In this document: positions 1-5,310 of the stretch, in pieces
Numbering within the stretch: the first letter of the stretch is position 1
How the letters are laid out: the number at the start of each line of letters is the position of its first letter
Assembly: GCA_964578485.1 (NCBI GenBank)
Contig: CAZODA010000096.1
Location: forward strand, 1 to 5,549
From: CAZODA01 sp964578485
GTDB lineage: Bacteria; Bacteroidota; Bacteroidia; Bacteroidales; Marinilabiliaceae
Reading direction: 5' to 3'
Length of the DNA: 5,549 bases
The notes under the pieces: model-generated
What the model saw: only the letters and a program-made list of their open reading frames with translations
Told to the model about the DNA's origin: nothing
Database searches by the model: none
Made by a program: the position numbers and the translations under genes

Positions 1-67
1 TCTTGATCTGTTTTTCCAGCTCTTTTTTCAGAGCTTTTAGCTCCTCTTTCTGATTGTTTTTCTTCAT
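1..67 (-). CDS. N-terminal fragment of a leftward gene, lysine/glutamate-rich helix
   Basis: Read leftward, an ATG at 67-65 opens a frame with no stop up to the window edge, giving 22 residues that begin MKKNNQKEELKALKKELEKQ. The composition (Lys, Glu, Gln with Leu at 10, 13 and 17) predicts a charged amphipathic helix, probably a coiled coil or a helical N-terminal extension. There is no signal peptide or membrane segment in the visible part. A Bacteroidota-type promoter and a palindrome lie immediately upstream, which supports this as a genuine gene start. I do not recognise the family; the visible part is too short to assign a function. Confidence 0.55.
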   Translation of the reverse strand, partial: MKKNNQKEELKALKKELEKQIK

Positions 68-83
68 AGTTTTATTGTTTAGA

Positions 84-105
84 TATCACTATAAATATAG
101 TGATA
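84..105. promoter_or_regulatory. Near-perfect palindrome, candidate operator
   Basis: The arms TATCACTATA (84-93) and TATAGTGATA (96-105) are perfect reverse complements of ten bases each, separated by AA. The palindrome covers the -7 element of the leftward promoter and ends 17 bp before that gene's ATG. This is where a dimeric repressor would block transcription. Two-fold symmetry with a very short centre fits a DNA-binding dimer better than an RNA hairpin. The regulator is unknown, and the cut-off gene does not show enough to say whether it is self-regulated. Confidence 0.5.
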
Positions 106-122
106 ATCAATGAATTAACAAA
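92..122 (-). promoter_or_regulatory. Putative Bacteroidota promoter for the leftward partial gene
   Basis: On the minus strand, TTTG (122-119) is followed after exactly 19 bp by TATATTTA (99-92). This matches the known TTTG-N19-21-TAnnTTTG promoter of Bacteroidota except for the final base. The -7 element lies 24 bp before the ATG at 67, so a leader of roughly 15-20 nt is expected. The -7 element sits at the centre of the palindrome at 84-105. Confidence 0.5.
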
Positions 123-200
123 AAATAAATGAAGATATTTTACAAAAAAATAAATGCTATTTGATTGTTATTTTAGGTTAAAAAACGGAACAAAAAATTG

Positions 201-348
201 GACACCCTACCTTACAGGGCTATGAGAGGTGGGGGTATGCTTACATAGGGCTACGCTTCGCTTCACCCTATGCTATGGTCTTTCGCCCTTTCAGGGCTGA
301 TTAAAAGTCTAATCTCCTGTTTATTGATGACTGAAACGCCGTATGCTT
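201..348. repeat. REP-like dispersed repeat with stacked hairpins
   Basis: This block is clearly richer in G and C than the flanking DNA and contains three small hairpins. They are CCCT/AGGG at 205-208 and 216-219, CATAGGG/CCCTATG at 244-250 and 266-272, and GCCCT/AGGGC at 285-289 and 293-297 with a TTC loop. The octamer GTATGCTT recurs at 235-242 and 341-348. From memory, the GGGCTACGCTTCGCTTCACC and TCGCCCTTTCAGGGC type of sequence is scattered between genes in many Bacteroidota genomes, in the manner of REP elements mobilised by IS200-like transposases. No transposase is present here. The boundaries are approximate. Confidence 0.6.
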
Positions 349-364
349 TGTGTACATTAAATAA

Positions 365-400
365 AAAAGCTGTCTCAATTTTCATAATGAGACAGCTTTT
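365..400 (-). terminator. Intrinsic terminator of the cold shock gene
   Basis: A perfect 13-bp stem (365-377 with 388-400, core GCTGTCTC/GAGACAGC) encloses a 10-nt loop. Read leftward, the stem ends in six T residues. It starts 32 bp past the stop codon of the cold shock gene. The reverse direction also has four or more T residues, so the element could act in both directions. Confidence 0.85.
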
Positions 401-432
401 ATTAAATTCATAAATACTTATAATGAGTTAAC

Positions 433-624
433 TTAAGCAAGTTTCACATTTACTGCATTTAATCCTTTTCGTCCTTCTGTAAGGTCGAATACTACTTCGT
501 CATCTTCACGGATTGAATCGATCAATCCTGAAACATGTACAAAGTATTCTTCAGATGAAGAATCATCTTTGATAAAGCCGAAACCTTTGGTTTCGTTGAA
601 AAATTTAACTACTCCTTTGTTCAT
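433..624 (-). CDS. Cold shock domain protein (CspA family)
   Basis: This 63-residue protein is essentially a single cold shock domain, a five-stranded OB fold that binds single-stranded RNA and DNA and acts as an RNA chaperone in the cytoplasm. Both nucleic-acid motifs are visible: RNP1 as KGFGFI at residues 13-18 and RNP2 as YFVHVS at 27-32. The opening GVVKFFNETKGFGFI is typical of the family. The length is near the usual 65-70 residues. The start is set by an ATG at 624 and a good promoter 26 bp upstream. The gene stands alone, with its own promoter and terminator, divergent from the sirtuin gene. Whether it is induced by cold cannot be read from the sequence, and the 5' leader appears short. 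That is unlike the long cold-sensing leader of Escherichia coli cspA. Confidence 0.95.
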   Translation of the reverse strand: MNKGVVKFFNETKGFGFIKDDSSSEEYFVHVSGLIDSIREDDEVVFDLTEGRKGLNAVNVKLA

Positions 625-649
625 AATATGATTTGTTAATTATAAAATG

Positions 650-657
650 CAAAACTA
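650..657 (-). promoter_or_regulatory. -7 promoter element of the cold shock gene
   Basis: Read leftward, the octamer TAGTTTTG is an exact match to the Bacteroidota -7 consensus TAnnTTTG. It lies 25 bp before the ATG at 624, predicting a leader of about 20 nt. I see no convincing TTG element at the expected -33 spacing, so the call rests on the -7 element and its position. Confidence 0.55.
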
Positions 658-760
658 CGCTAATTAATTGGATTTAAATCATTTTTTTGTAAATTATTGA
701 ACTATTTATATATAAAACATTTTATAATTTTTAATATTCATTATTTAGCCCACAAAATTT

Positions 761-1498
761 ATGATTAAAGATTTGATAAAACAAGCCGCTGAGAAAATTA
801 AAAATGCTCAATATTGCATTGCTTTTACCGGAGCCGGAATTTCTGTTGAAAGTGGAATTCCGCCATTTAGAGGTAAGAATAGTATATGGAGTAAATATGA
901 TCCTGTAATTTTGGATTTGAATTATTTTTTACAAAATCCTGAAAAATCATGGCCTGTAATTATTGAAATTTTTTATGATTTTTTTGGAAAGGCCAAACCC
1001 AATAAAGCTCATGAGGCATTAGCCTTTATGGAAACAAACGACATGCTGAAATGTGTGATAACTCAGAATATCGACAATTTACATCAGGAAGCAGGTTCGA
1101 AGGAGATTTATGAATTTCATGGAAATTCTCACAGATTGGTTTGTATGAAATGTCAGAAATATCAAAAGGTTGAAGATGCCGACCTTTCTGTTACACCTGT
1201 GTTGTGTGATGATTGTAAGGGCCTGATGAAGCCTGATTTTATTTTCTTTGGTGAGCAGATACCTCCAACTGCCTATGAGAAAAGTTTGGAAGCCGCACAA
1301 AAAGCTGATGTTTGTATTATTGTAGGTTGTACGGGTGAGGTGATGCCTGCTGCTATGATCCCTGTTGAAGCGAGTAGAAACAATGCTGTAATAATTGAAA
1401 TTAACCCTTCTGAATCCTTATTTACAAGAGATATAACAAAGATTCATTTGAAAGACAAGGCTACAAAGGTGTTTAGTGAGTTAATGACGCATTTGTAA
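761..1498 (+). CDS. SIR2-family NAD-dependent protein deacylase (sirtuin)
   Basis: Sirtuins remove acetyl or other acyl groups from lysines, consuming NAD and releasing nicotinamide and O-acyl-ADP-ribose. At 245 residues this is the normal length of a single-domain bacterial sirtuin. Visible motifs, in order, are GAGISVESGIPPFRG at 24-38 (NAD-binding loop), TQNID at 101-105 (nicotinamide pocket), the catalytic histidine H120 in FHG, a zinc ribbon of C128, C131, C149 and C152, and the PDFIFFGE strand at 158-165. The C-terminal NINPS-type motif appears as INPS at 214-217. The Tyr-x-x-Arg pair that marks desuccinylase (SIRT5/CobB-like) enzymes is not evident in the segment before AKPNKAH, so I infer a deacetylase rather than a desuccinylase. 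The usual GTS motif reads GCT at 189-191. The gene starts from ATG 761, divergent from the cold shock gene, and no strong promoter was identified. Confidence 0.93.
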   Translation: MIKDLIKQAAEKIKNAQYCIAFTGAGISVESGIPPFRGKNSIWSKYDPVILDLNYFLQNPEKSWPVIIEIFYDFFGKAKPNKAHEALAFMETNDMLKCVITQNIDNLHQEAGSKEIYEFHGNSHRLVCMKCQKYQKVEDADLSVTPVLCDDCKGLMKPDFIFFGEQIPPTAYEKSLEAAQKADVCIIVGCTGEVMPAAMIPVEASRNNAVIIEINPSESLFTRDITKIHLKDKATKVFSELMTHL

Positions 1499-1576
1499 AA
1501 ACATGGCCTGTTCCGTCTGTGCATTTGAATTGTTACCGGATGATAATATAAGCACACAAAAATTTCTAGTATTAAG

Positions 1577-1644
1577 AGCAAAAAATCATTGTTGATCAAT
1601 TATTGATGATTGATCATTGAAAATTGGTGTTTTTTGCTTTTTTT
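1577..1644 (+). terminator. Probable terminator after the sirtuin gene
   Basis: AGCAAAAAA (1577-1585) pairs with TTTTTTGCT (1630-1638). Within it lies a second stem of TGATCAAT (1593-1600) with ATTGATCA (1609-1616). Seven T residues follow at 1638-1644. The closing stem is A/T-heavy, so it is weaker than a textbook terminator, but position and T-run support the role. The right arm lies inside the spacer of the next promoter. Confidence 0.5.
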
Positions 1645-1653
1645 ATAACTTTG
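1624..1653 (+). promoter_or_regulatory. Bacteroidota promoter for fabG
   Basis: TTG (1624-1626) and TAACTTTG (1646-1653) are separated by 19 bp. The -7 element is an exact match to TAnnTTTG and the spacing is canonical. Transcription would begin near 1660, leaving a leader of about 110 nt before the fabG ATG. The leader contains an interrupted palindrome, TTGTAG (1709-1714) and CTACAA (1716-1721), and a second copy of TTGTAG at 1691-1696. It also holds GTTAAT/ATTAAC at 1743-1755. No known riboswitch was recognised. Confidence 0.6.
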
Positions 1654-1771
1654 CTCAATAATTTTTTACTTTAAAAATGATATTTTAATATTGTAGTTTA
1701 CTTGGCTCTTGTAGGCTACAAAAATATTTTTTTATTTGAATTGTTAATTATTAACTATAAAAAATAATCTG

Positions 1772-2518
1772 ATGAAGTTATTAGAAGGAAAAACTGCTAT
1801 AATTACCGGTGCTGCTCGCGGAATAGGTAAGGCTATTGCATTGCGCTATGCCGCAGAAGGTTGCAACATTGCTTTTACTGATCTTCAGATAAACGAAGAT
1901 GCACAAAATACTGAAAAGGAAATTGCTTCCTTTGGTGTAAAAGTTAAAGCTTATGCTTCAAATGCTGCCAATTACCAGGAGACACAAGATGTAGTGGAAG
2001 AAATTGTTAAGGAATTTGGCGCAATAGACATACTTGTTAATAATGCAGGTATTACAAAAGATACTTTATTAATGCGTATGACTGAAGAACAATGGGATGC
2101 AGTAATCAATGTCAATTTAAAATCCTGTTTTAATTTCACAAAAGCTGTTCAAGGAACTATGCTGAAACAACGTTCCGGCTCAATAATTAATATGAGTTCG
2201 GTGGTCGGTGTTAGTGGAAATGCGGGTCAAGCAAATTATTCTGCATCAAAGGCCGGTATGATTGGTTTTTCCAAGTCTATTGCCAAGGAGTTAGGTTCGA
2301 GAGGCATACGTAGTAATGCAATTGCTCCCGGATTTATTATTACTGAAATGACAGCTGTATTGTCAGATGAAGTTAAAAAAGCATGGGAAGCTCAAATACC
2401 ATTGCGCAGGGGTGGAACTCCTGAGGATGTTGCAAATGTATGTGTCTTTTTAGGTTCAGATTTATCCTCTTATGTAAGCGGACAAGTAATTCATGTTTGT
2501 GGGGGTATGAATATGTAA
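1772..2518 (+). CDS. fabG: 3-oxoacyl-[acyl-carrier-protein] reductase, SDR family
   Basis: FabG carries out the first reduction of each cycle of type II fatty acid synthesis, converting 3-oxoacyl-ACP to 3-hydroxyacyl-ACP with NADPH in the cytoplasm. The 248-residue length matches FabG. Visible features are the Rossmann motif TGAARGIG at 12-19, NNAG at 90-93, and the catalytic tetrad N115, S143, Y156 and K160 (the last two in YSASK). The SSVVG segment and the QANYSASKAG segment are strongly FabG-like, as is the GQVIHV-GGM ending. The ending carries Cys243 where FabG usually has Asn. The start at ATG 1772 gives the expected MKLLEGKTAIITG opening. It stands alone rather than in a fab cluster, with its own promoter and a downstream stem. 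Another SDR oxidoreductase is possible, but the FabG signature is strong. Confidence 0.9.
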   Translation: MKLLEGKTAIITGAARGIGKAIALRYAAEGCNIAFTDLQINEDAQNTEKEIASFGVKVKAYASNAANYQETQDVVEEIVKEFGAIDILVNNAGITKDTLLMRMTEEQWDAVINVNLKSCFNFTKAVQGTMLKQRSGSIINMSSVVGVSGNAGQANYSASKAGMIGFSKSIAKELGSRGIRSNAIAPGFIITEMTAVLSDEVKKAWEAQIPLRRGGTPEDVANVCVFLGSDLSSYVSGQVIHVCGGMNM

Positions 2519-2538
2519 GTTGATAAATATTACTTTTA

Positions 2539-2642
2539 TTAGTTAAGCCTTATAGCTAACAAAATGACTTATCATTATTCTGTTATAAGGAAATAATTAT
2601 TAGTAAATTTATAGAAGCTTATAAAGCTTAACTAATTTTTTT
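2539..2642 (+). terminator. Long imperfect stem with 58-nt loop and T-run after fabG
   Basis: TTAGTTAAGCCTTATA (2539-2554) is the reverse complement of 2620-2635 except for one C/A mismatch (2549/2625). The stem can be extended to 2557/2616 with one bulged T. Seven T residues follow at 2636-2642, and the structure begins 20 bp after the fabG stop, which points to transcription termination. The large loop carries a small CTTAT/ATAAG hairpin (2568-2572 with 2585-2589). The right arm also contains AAGCTT-ATA-AAGCTT (2615-2629), which could fold on its own and compete with the long stem. A miniature inverted-repeat element is an alternative reading. Confidence 0.55.
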
Positions 2643-2697
2643 GTTTTGTTCATACAACCATGGTATTTAATGTGTTTTTGACTTTATATCTTGTAAT

Positions 2698-3753
2698 ATG
2701 AATTGGAGGAAATTTATAAAAGATTCTTTTATCGTACTTGCCTGGTTGTTTTTAATAACTTCCTGTTCTTCAGTATCTACTCTTCAGCTTGATGTGTTGC
2801 GACCGGCTCAATACTCGGTAGCACCTGAAATTTGGTCTGTGCTGATAGTTGATAATGCCTATCCATATCGTAATGACTCTATGCATGTTATGATTACCAC
2901 AAAGGATACATTGCTACTTGATTCTTTGTGGCTCGATTCCTTTAGCAATATAGTTGTTAGTGAAATGGAGGCAGCCTTAGATCTAAAAGCTTTTTTTGAT
3001 TCAGTATATCTGCATCCCATACCATTAAATTTGCCACCTCAAGGAAAACCTCATAATGCAGTTTCTGCAGATTCAATTAAACTCTTGCTTAATAACTATG
3101 ATGCGCAGGCATTAATTTCACTTGAAAGCGTTGAATATAGAACACAATCACAATTAATTGACCTTGGAGCCTTTTACTATGTTTCTTTGGATGTTAACGC
3201 AAATCTCCTCTGGAAGATGTATGATGAAAATGGATACATCTTGGATGTTTATCTTCAAAAAGATTCCATCTTTTGGTATGATTATTTCAATGATAGTAAA
3301 AAGGCAGTAGAAGCAATCCCCGATTTTAAAGATGCTGTTAAAACTATTGCCCGTTTAACCGGGCAAAATTATCCTCTCCGTATTGCCCCATGGTGGGAAA
3401 CGGTTGATAGAGAGTATTTCTCGGCAGGACATCATCTATATCAAAGAGCTAATGACCTGGTGAAAATTAATAACTGGAATGAAGCAGCAAAAATTTGGTA
3501 TCATATTTATGAAAGCGAAAATAAAAAACAAAAGGCAAGAGCAGCATACAATTTGGCCCTTTCATATGAAATAAGAAATGATTTTCAAGAAGCAAAAGCA
3601 TGGGCAGAAATTAGTCGTAATTTATTTGAAACTTTGAAAAGCATTCAAGTTTCAGAAATAGAAAGAAAAATGGCTTTTAAATATTTTGAAAGCTTAAATG
3701 AAAGATTTGCCGAAACTGAAGCATTGCATAAACAACTTGGTGATATTGATTAA
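2698..3753 (+). CDS. Lipoprotein with C-terminal TPR repeats, DUF6340-like
   Basis: The first 22 residues form a lipoprotein signal peptide (basic WRKFIKD, hydrophobic 11-20) ending in the lipobox ITSC. Cys23 would be lipidated, placing the protein on the inner or outer membrane facing the periplasm or cell surface. A mixed alpha/beta region follows, beginning with LDVLRPAQYSVAPEIWSVLI (31-50). The C-terminal third is helical. Residues about 243-272 and 279-310 fit two TPR-type repeats, with YQRANDLVKINNWNEAAKIW and ARAAYNLALSYEIRNDFQEA as cores. From memory, the order of signal peptide, LRPA segment and TPR pair resembles the Bacteroidota family DUF6340, whose function is unknown. TPRs usually mediate protein contacts, so a scaffold or assembly role is possible but unproven. 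No catalytic motif is visible. ATG 2698 is the start that gives a proper signal peptide. Confidence 0.85.
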   Translation: MNWRKFIKDSFIVLAWLFLITSCSSVSTLQLDVLRPAQYSVAPEIWSVLIVDNAYPYRNDSMHVMITTKDTLLLDSLWLDSFSNIVVSEMEAALDLKAFFDSVYLHPIPLNLPPQGKPHNAVSADSIKLLLNNYDAQALISLESVEYRTQSQLIDLGAFYYVSLDVNANLLWKMYDENGYILDVYLQKDSIFWYDYFNDSKKAVEAIPDFKDAVKTIARLTGQNYPLRIAPWWETVDREYFSAGHHLYQRANDLVKINNWNEAAKIWYHIYESENKKQKARAAYNLALSYEIRNDFQEAKAWAEISRNLFETLKSIQVSEIERKMAFKYFESLNERFAETEALHKQLGDID

Positions 3754-4138
3754 GAGGATATATTAATGCTTAAACATTTTGTTTCATTAAAAGTGTTTGT
3801 TGAAATAAAAAATAATTATTTTAAATACAAAAATTGATTATTGAGTTTTTGTGTAACTTCATATTATCTTGTTCGTAAAACGAAATAATCCTAGTTTTTT
3901 TTCCCCACCCGTAGTTAGTTTCTCCCTATCCTTTATTTTCTCCCTATCCGCTAAAGTAAAGTTGCTATTGTATGAATGTACCATAAGGTATTATTATGTA
4001 ATTGTATATTTGATTGCAGGGCAAAAAATATTAATTGATCAAGTTGCTATTTAATTTTTTTGTAAAAAGATATGTTAGGTGCTATTTTACTTGTAGTATT
4101 TTTTTTAAGTGTTTAGGCTGTAGTTTAAAGTATGAAAT
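3754..4138. other. 385-bp intergenic gap with a pyrimidine tract and a 13-bp direct repeat
   Basis: No convincing gene or RNA was found here. A weak hairpin, AAACATTTT with AAAGTGTTT (3772-3780 with 3790-3798, one G-U pair), follows the lipoprotein gene but lacks a T-run. Between 3893 and 3949 the plus strand is a T/C-rich tract. It contains TTTCTCCCTATCC twice (3919-3931 and 3937-3949, period 18 bp). The A/T-rich remainder up to 4138 should hold the promoter of the next gene. TATTTTAC at 4083-4090, 20 bp after TTTG 4059-4062, is a weak candidate only. Confidence 0.6.
3919..3949. repeat. Two copies of a 13-bp direct repeat
   Basis: TTTCTCCCTATCC occurs at 3919-3931 and 3937-3949, exact in both copies, with a 5-bp spacer that differs from the unit. 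It lies inside a C/T-rich tract in otherwise A/T-rich DNA. It could be a slippage product or a paired protein-binding site spaced 18 bp apart. Confidence 0.6.
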
Positions 4139-4417
4139 ATGAGGAATTATAGAGTCAGGGTTAGAGGTGAAAAGGCTGATTTCTTTGAAGAGTTACTAAA
4201 GCATCTCGATTTTTGTGATTTTGAAAAAGTGGATGATTTATCTGATGCCGGAGTATATTCCGGTTTTGATGTTCGTCCGGGAGATCATAAAGTTCAAGGA
4301 AAGATCAAAACGGAAAGTCCCGGACATTTTTACAATAATACCGGCGATAATCTGAATAATTTGCGAGAGGTTATGTCAAGGATTGATGCCCAGCGTGACC
4401 GATACCGAAAGGATTAA
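4139..4417 (+). CDS. Small conserved-looking protein of unknown function
   Basis: This 92-residue protein is charged, soluble and lacks a signal peptide or membrane segment. Residues 1-9 look like a beta strand (NYRVRVRGE). They lead into an amphipathic helix (KADFFEELLKHLDFCDFEKV, about 12-31). The middle is Gly/Asp/Asn-rich and probably loose. The C-terminal LREVMSRIDAQRDRYRKD (75-92) is a second basic helix. A strand-helix start of this kind recalls small antitoxin-like proteins of Bacteroidota, but I do not recognise the family and no toxin gene sits beside it. Codon use and base composition resemble the neighbouring genes. The TonB-domain gene follows after 101 bp, apparently with its own promoter, so co-transcription is uncertain. 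Confidence 0.7.
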   Translation: MRNYRVRVRGEKADFFEELLKHLDFCDFEKVDDLSDAGVYSGFDVRPGDHKVQGKIKTESPGHFYNNTGDNLNNLREVMSRIDAQRDRYRKD

Positions 4418-4475
4418 TTTTCTTTTTTTATAGAGCTGCTTATAAAGATTGCTTAAATTGGTATAATTATTGTTA

Positions 4476-4505
4476 TTGCTTATATAAGCAGTAGGAATAA
4501 TTTTT
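4476..4505 (+). promoter_or_regulatory. Putative promoter with overlapping 14-bp palindrome
   Basis: TTG (4476-4478) and TAATTTTT (4498-4505) are 19 bp apart and match the Bacteroidota promoter except for the final G of the -7 element. TGCTTATATAAGCA (4477-4490) is a perfect 14-bp palindrome overlapping the -33 element and half the spacer, a likely place for a repressor. The same bases can also pair with CTGCTTATA at 4436-4444, giving a 9-bp inverted repeat with 4483-4491. The start site would lie close to the ATG at 4519, implying a very short leader. Confidence 0.45.
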
Positions 4506-4518
4506 AAATAGTCGAGCC

Positions 4519-5199
4519 ATGAAAGCGATTTTATCTGTTAATAATTCTGCTCAAAGCAAATCATTGTATTTTTTATACTTGTTTTGTTTTGCAGCAAGTC
4601 TGTTTTTGTTTTTACCAACTTCATTGAAAGCAGACAATACTTCCTCCGATGTAGATTCAGTATATACTATTGTTGATAGGATCCCTGTTTTTAAAGGGCG
4701 ACCATCTAATACAACTCGTTTTATTAATCGGCATATGATATATCCCGATGATGCATGGAGAAATGGAATAGAAGGAGTTGCTATTGTGTCTTTTGTTGTT
4801 TCAAAAGATGGCAGCATAGTTGATCCTCGTATAGAAAAAAGTTTAGATCCTATACTTGATATTGAAGCATTGCGACTTGTTGGATTAATGGACAAATGGC
4901 AAGCCGGAAAAAAGAACGGCAAAGCTGTACATACCAAAATGTCACTTCCGATTATTTTTTCTTTATCTGATGAAGAGAAAGAATTTGTCAATACCTTAAA
5001 AAAGTATGATTTAAATGAAAATCCACCCTTGTATATAATTGATGGAAAAATAGTGAAATCCAGAATACACCTGCCATCATATAATATTAAATCGATAAGA
5101 GTTGTTAAAGGTGAGTCTGCAATTGAAAAATATGGCGCAGAGGCAAACAATGGTGTTGTGATAATAAGTACTAAAAGAGGAACTCCTCCTGTACGTTAA
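4519..5199 (+). CDS. TonB C-terminal domain protein with a SusC-like plug tail
   Basis: The 226-residue product has a hydrophobic segment at about 16-33. This is either a signal peptide cut after LKA (residue 38) or a single membrane anchor. Residues 55-148 form a TonB C-terminal domain, with VFKG at 57-60, YP at 75-76, GIEGVAIVSFVVSKDGSIVD at 83-102, D114-EAL-R119 and the NGKAV...LPIIFSL ending. TonB uses this domain to pass proton-motive energy to outer-membrane receptors. Residues 168-221 instead resemble the start of a receptor plug: PPLYIIDGK, then IKSIRVVKGESAIEKYGAEA, then NGVVIISTKRG. The proline-rich spacer that lets TonB cross the periplasm is missing, with only 16 residues between the predicted cleavage site and the domain. 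It may therefore be an adaptor or partner rather than a working energy transducer. It is the last gene before a strong terminator, and no receptor or ExbB/ExbD genes are in view. Confidence 0.85.
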   Translation: MKAILSVNNSAQSKSLYFLYLFCFAASLFLFLPTSLKADNTSSDVDSVYTIVDRIPVFKGRPSNTTRFINRHMIYPDDAWRNGIEGVAIVSFVVSKDGSIVDPRIEKSLDPILDIEALRLVGLMDKWQAGKKNGKAVHTKMSLPIIFSLSDEEKEFVNTLKKYDLNENPPLYIIDGKIVKSRIHLPSYNIKSIRVVKGESAIEKYGAEANNGVVIISTKRGTPPVR

Positions 5200-5273
5200 T
5201 TTCATAAAATAAATAGGATAGAGGAGTTTTAGGATATTATAAAATTGCTTTATTGTTTTTGATTATAGCAAAC

Positions 5274-5310
5274 AAAGCTGCCGGATATATTACATGGCAG
5301 CTTTTTTTTT
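5274..5310 (+). terminator. Intrinsic terminator after the TonB-domain gene
   Basis: AAAGCTGCC (5274-5282) pairs perfectly with GGCAGCTTT (5296-5304) around a 13-nt loop, followed by T residues to 5310. This is a classic rho-independent terminator, 75 bp beyond the stop codon. The opposite strand has only AAA-type flanks, so it acts mainly rightward. Confidence 0.88.

Noticed and set aside
201..348. CRISPR-like array
   Set aside because: The hairpins differ from one another and there is no regular repeat-spacer pattern, so a REP-type repeat explains it better.
1079..1300. A 73-codon minus-strand open frame
   Set aside because: It is antisense to the catalytic core of the sirtuin and shows no protein-like motif.
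3772..3798. Terminator after the lipoprotein gene
   Set aside because: A 9-bp A/T-rich stem with one G-U pair exists, but no T-run follows it, so termination cannot be claimed.
3809..3822. Perfect 14-bp palindrome AAAATAATTATTTT
   Set aside because: It is made only of A and T in A/T-rich DNA, so chance is the simplest explanation, and no promoter is attached.
3901..3948. G-quadruplex on the minus strand
   Set aside because: Four G-tracts are present, but two of the loops would be 13-15 nt, too long for a confident call.
3869..4054. A 61-codon plus-strand frame starting at TTG, with a hydrophobic product
   Set aside because: It needs a non-ATG start, and it runs through the pyrimidine tract and its repeats, which explains the Phe/Ser/Leu-rich composition. 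It has no recognisable domain.
4551..5150. A 199-codon minus-strand open frame
   Set aside because: It lies entirely antisense to the TonB-domain gene, whose motifs are unmistakable, and its product resembles no family.
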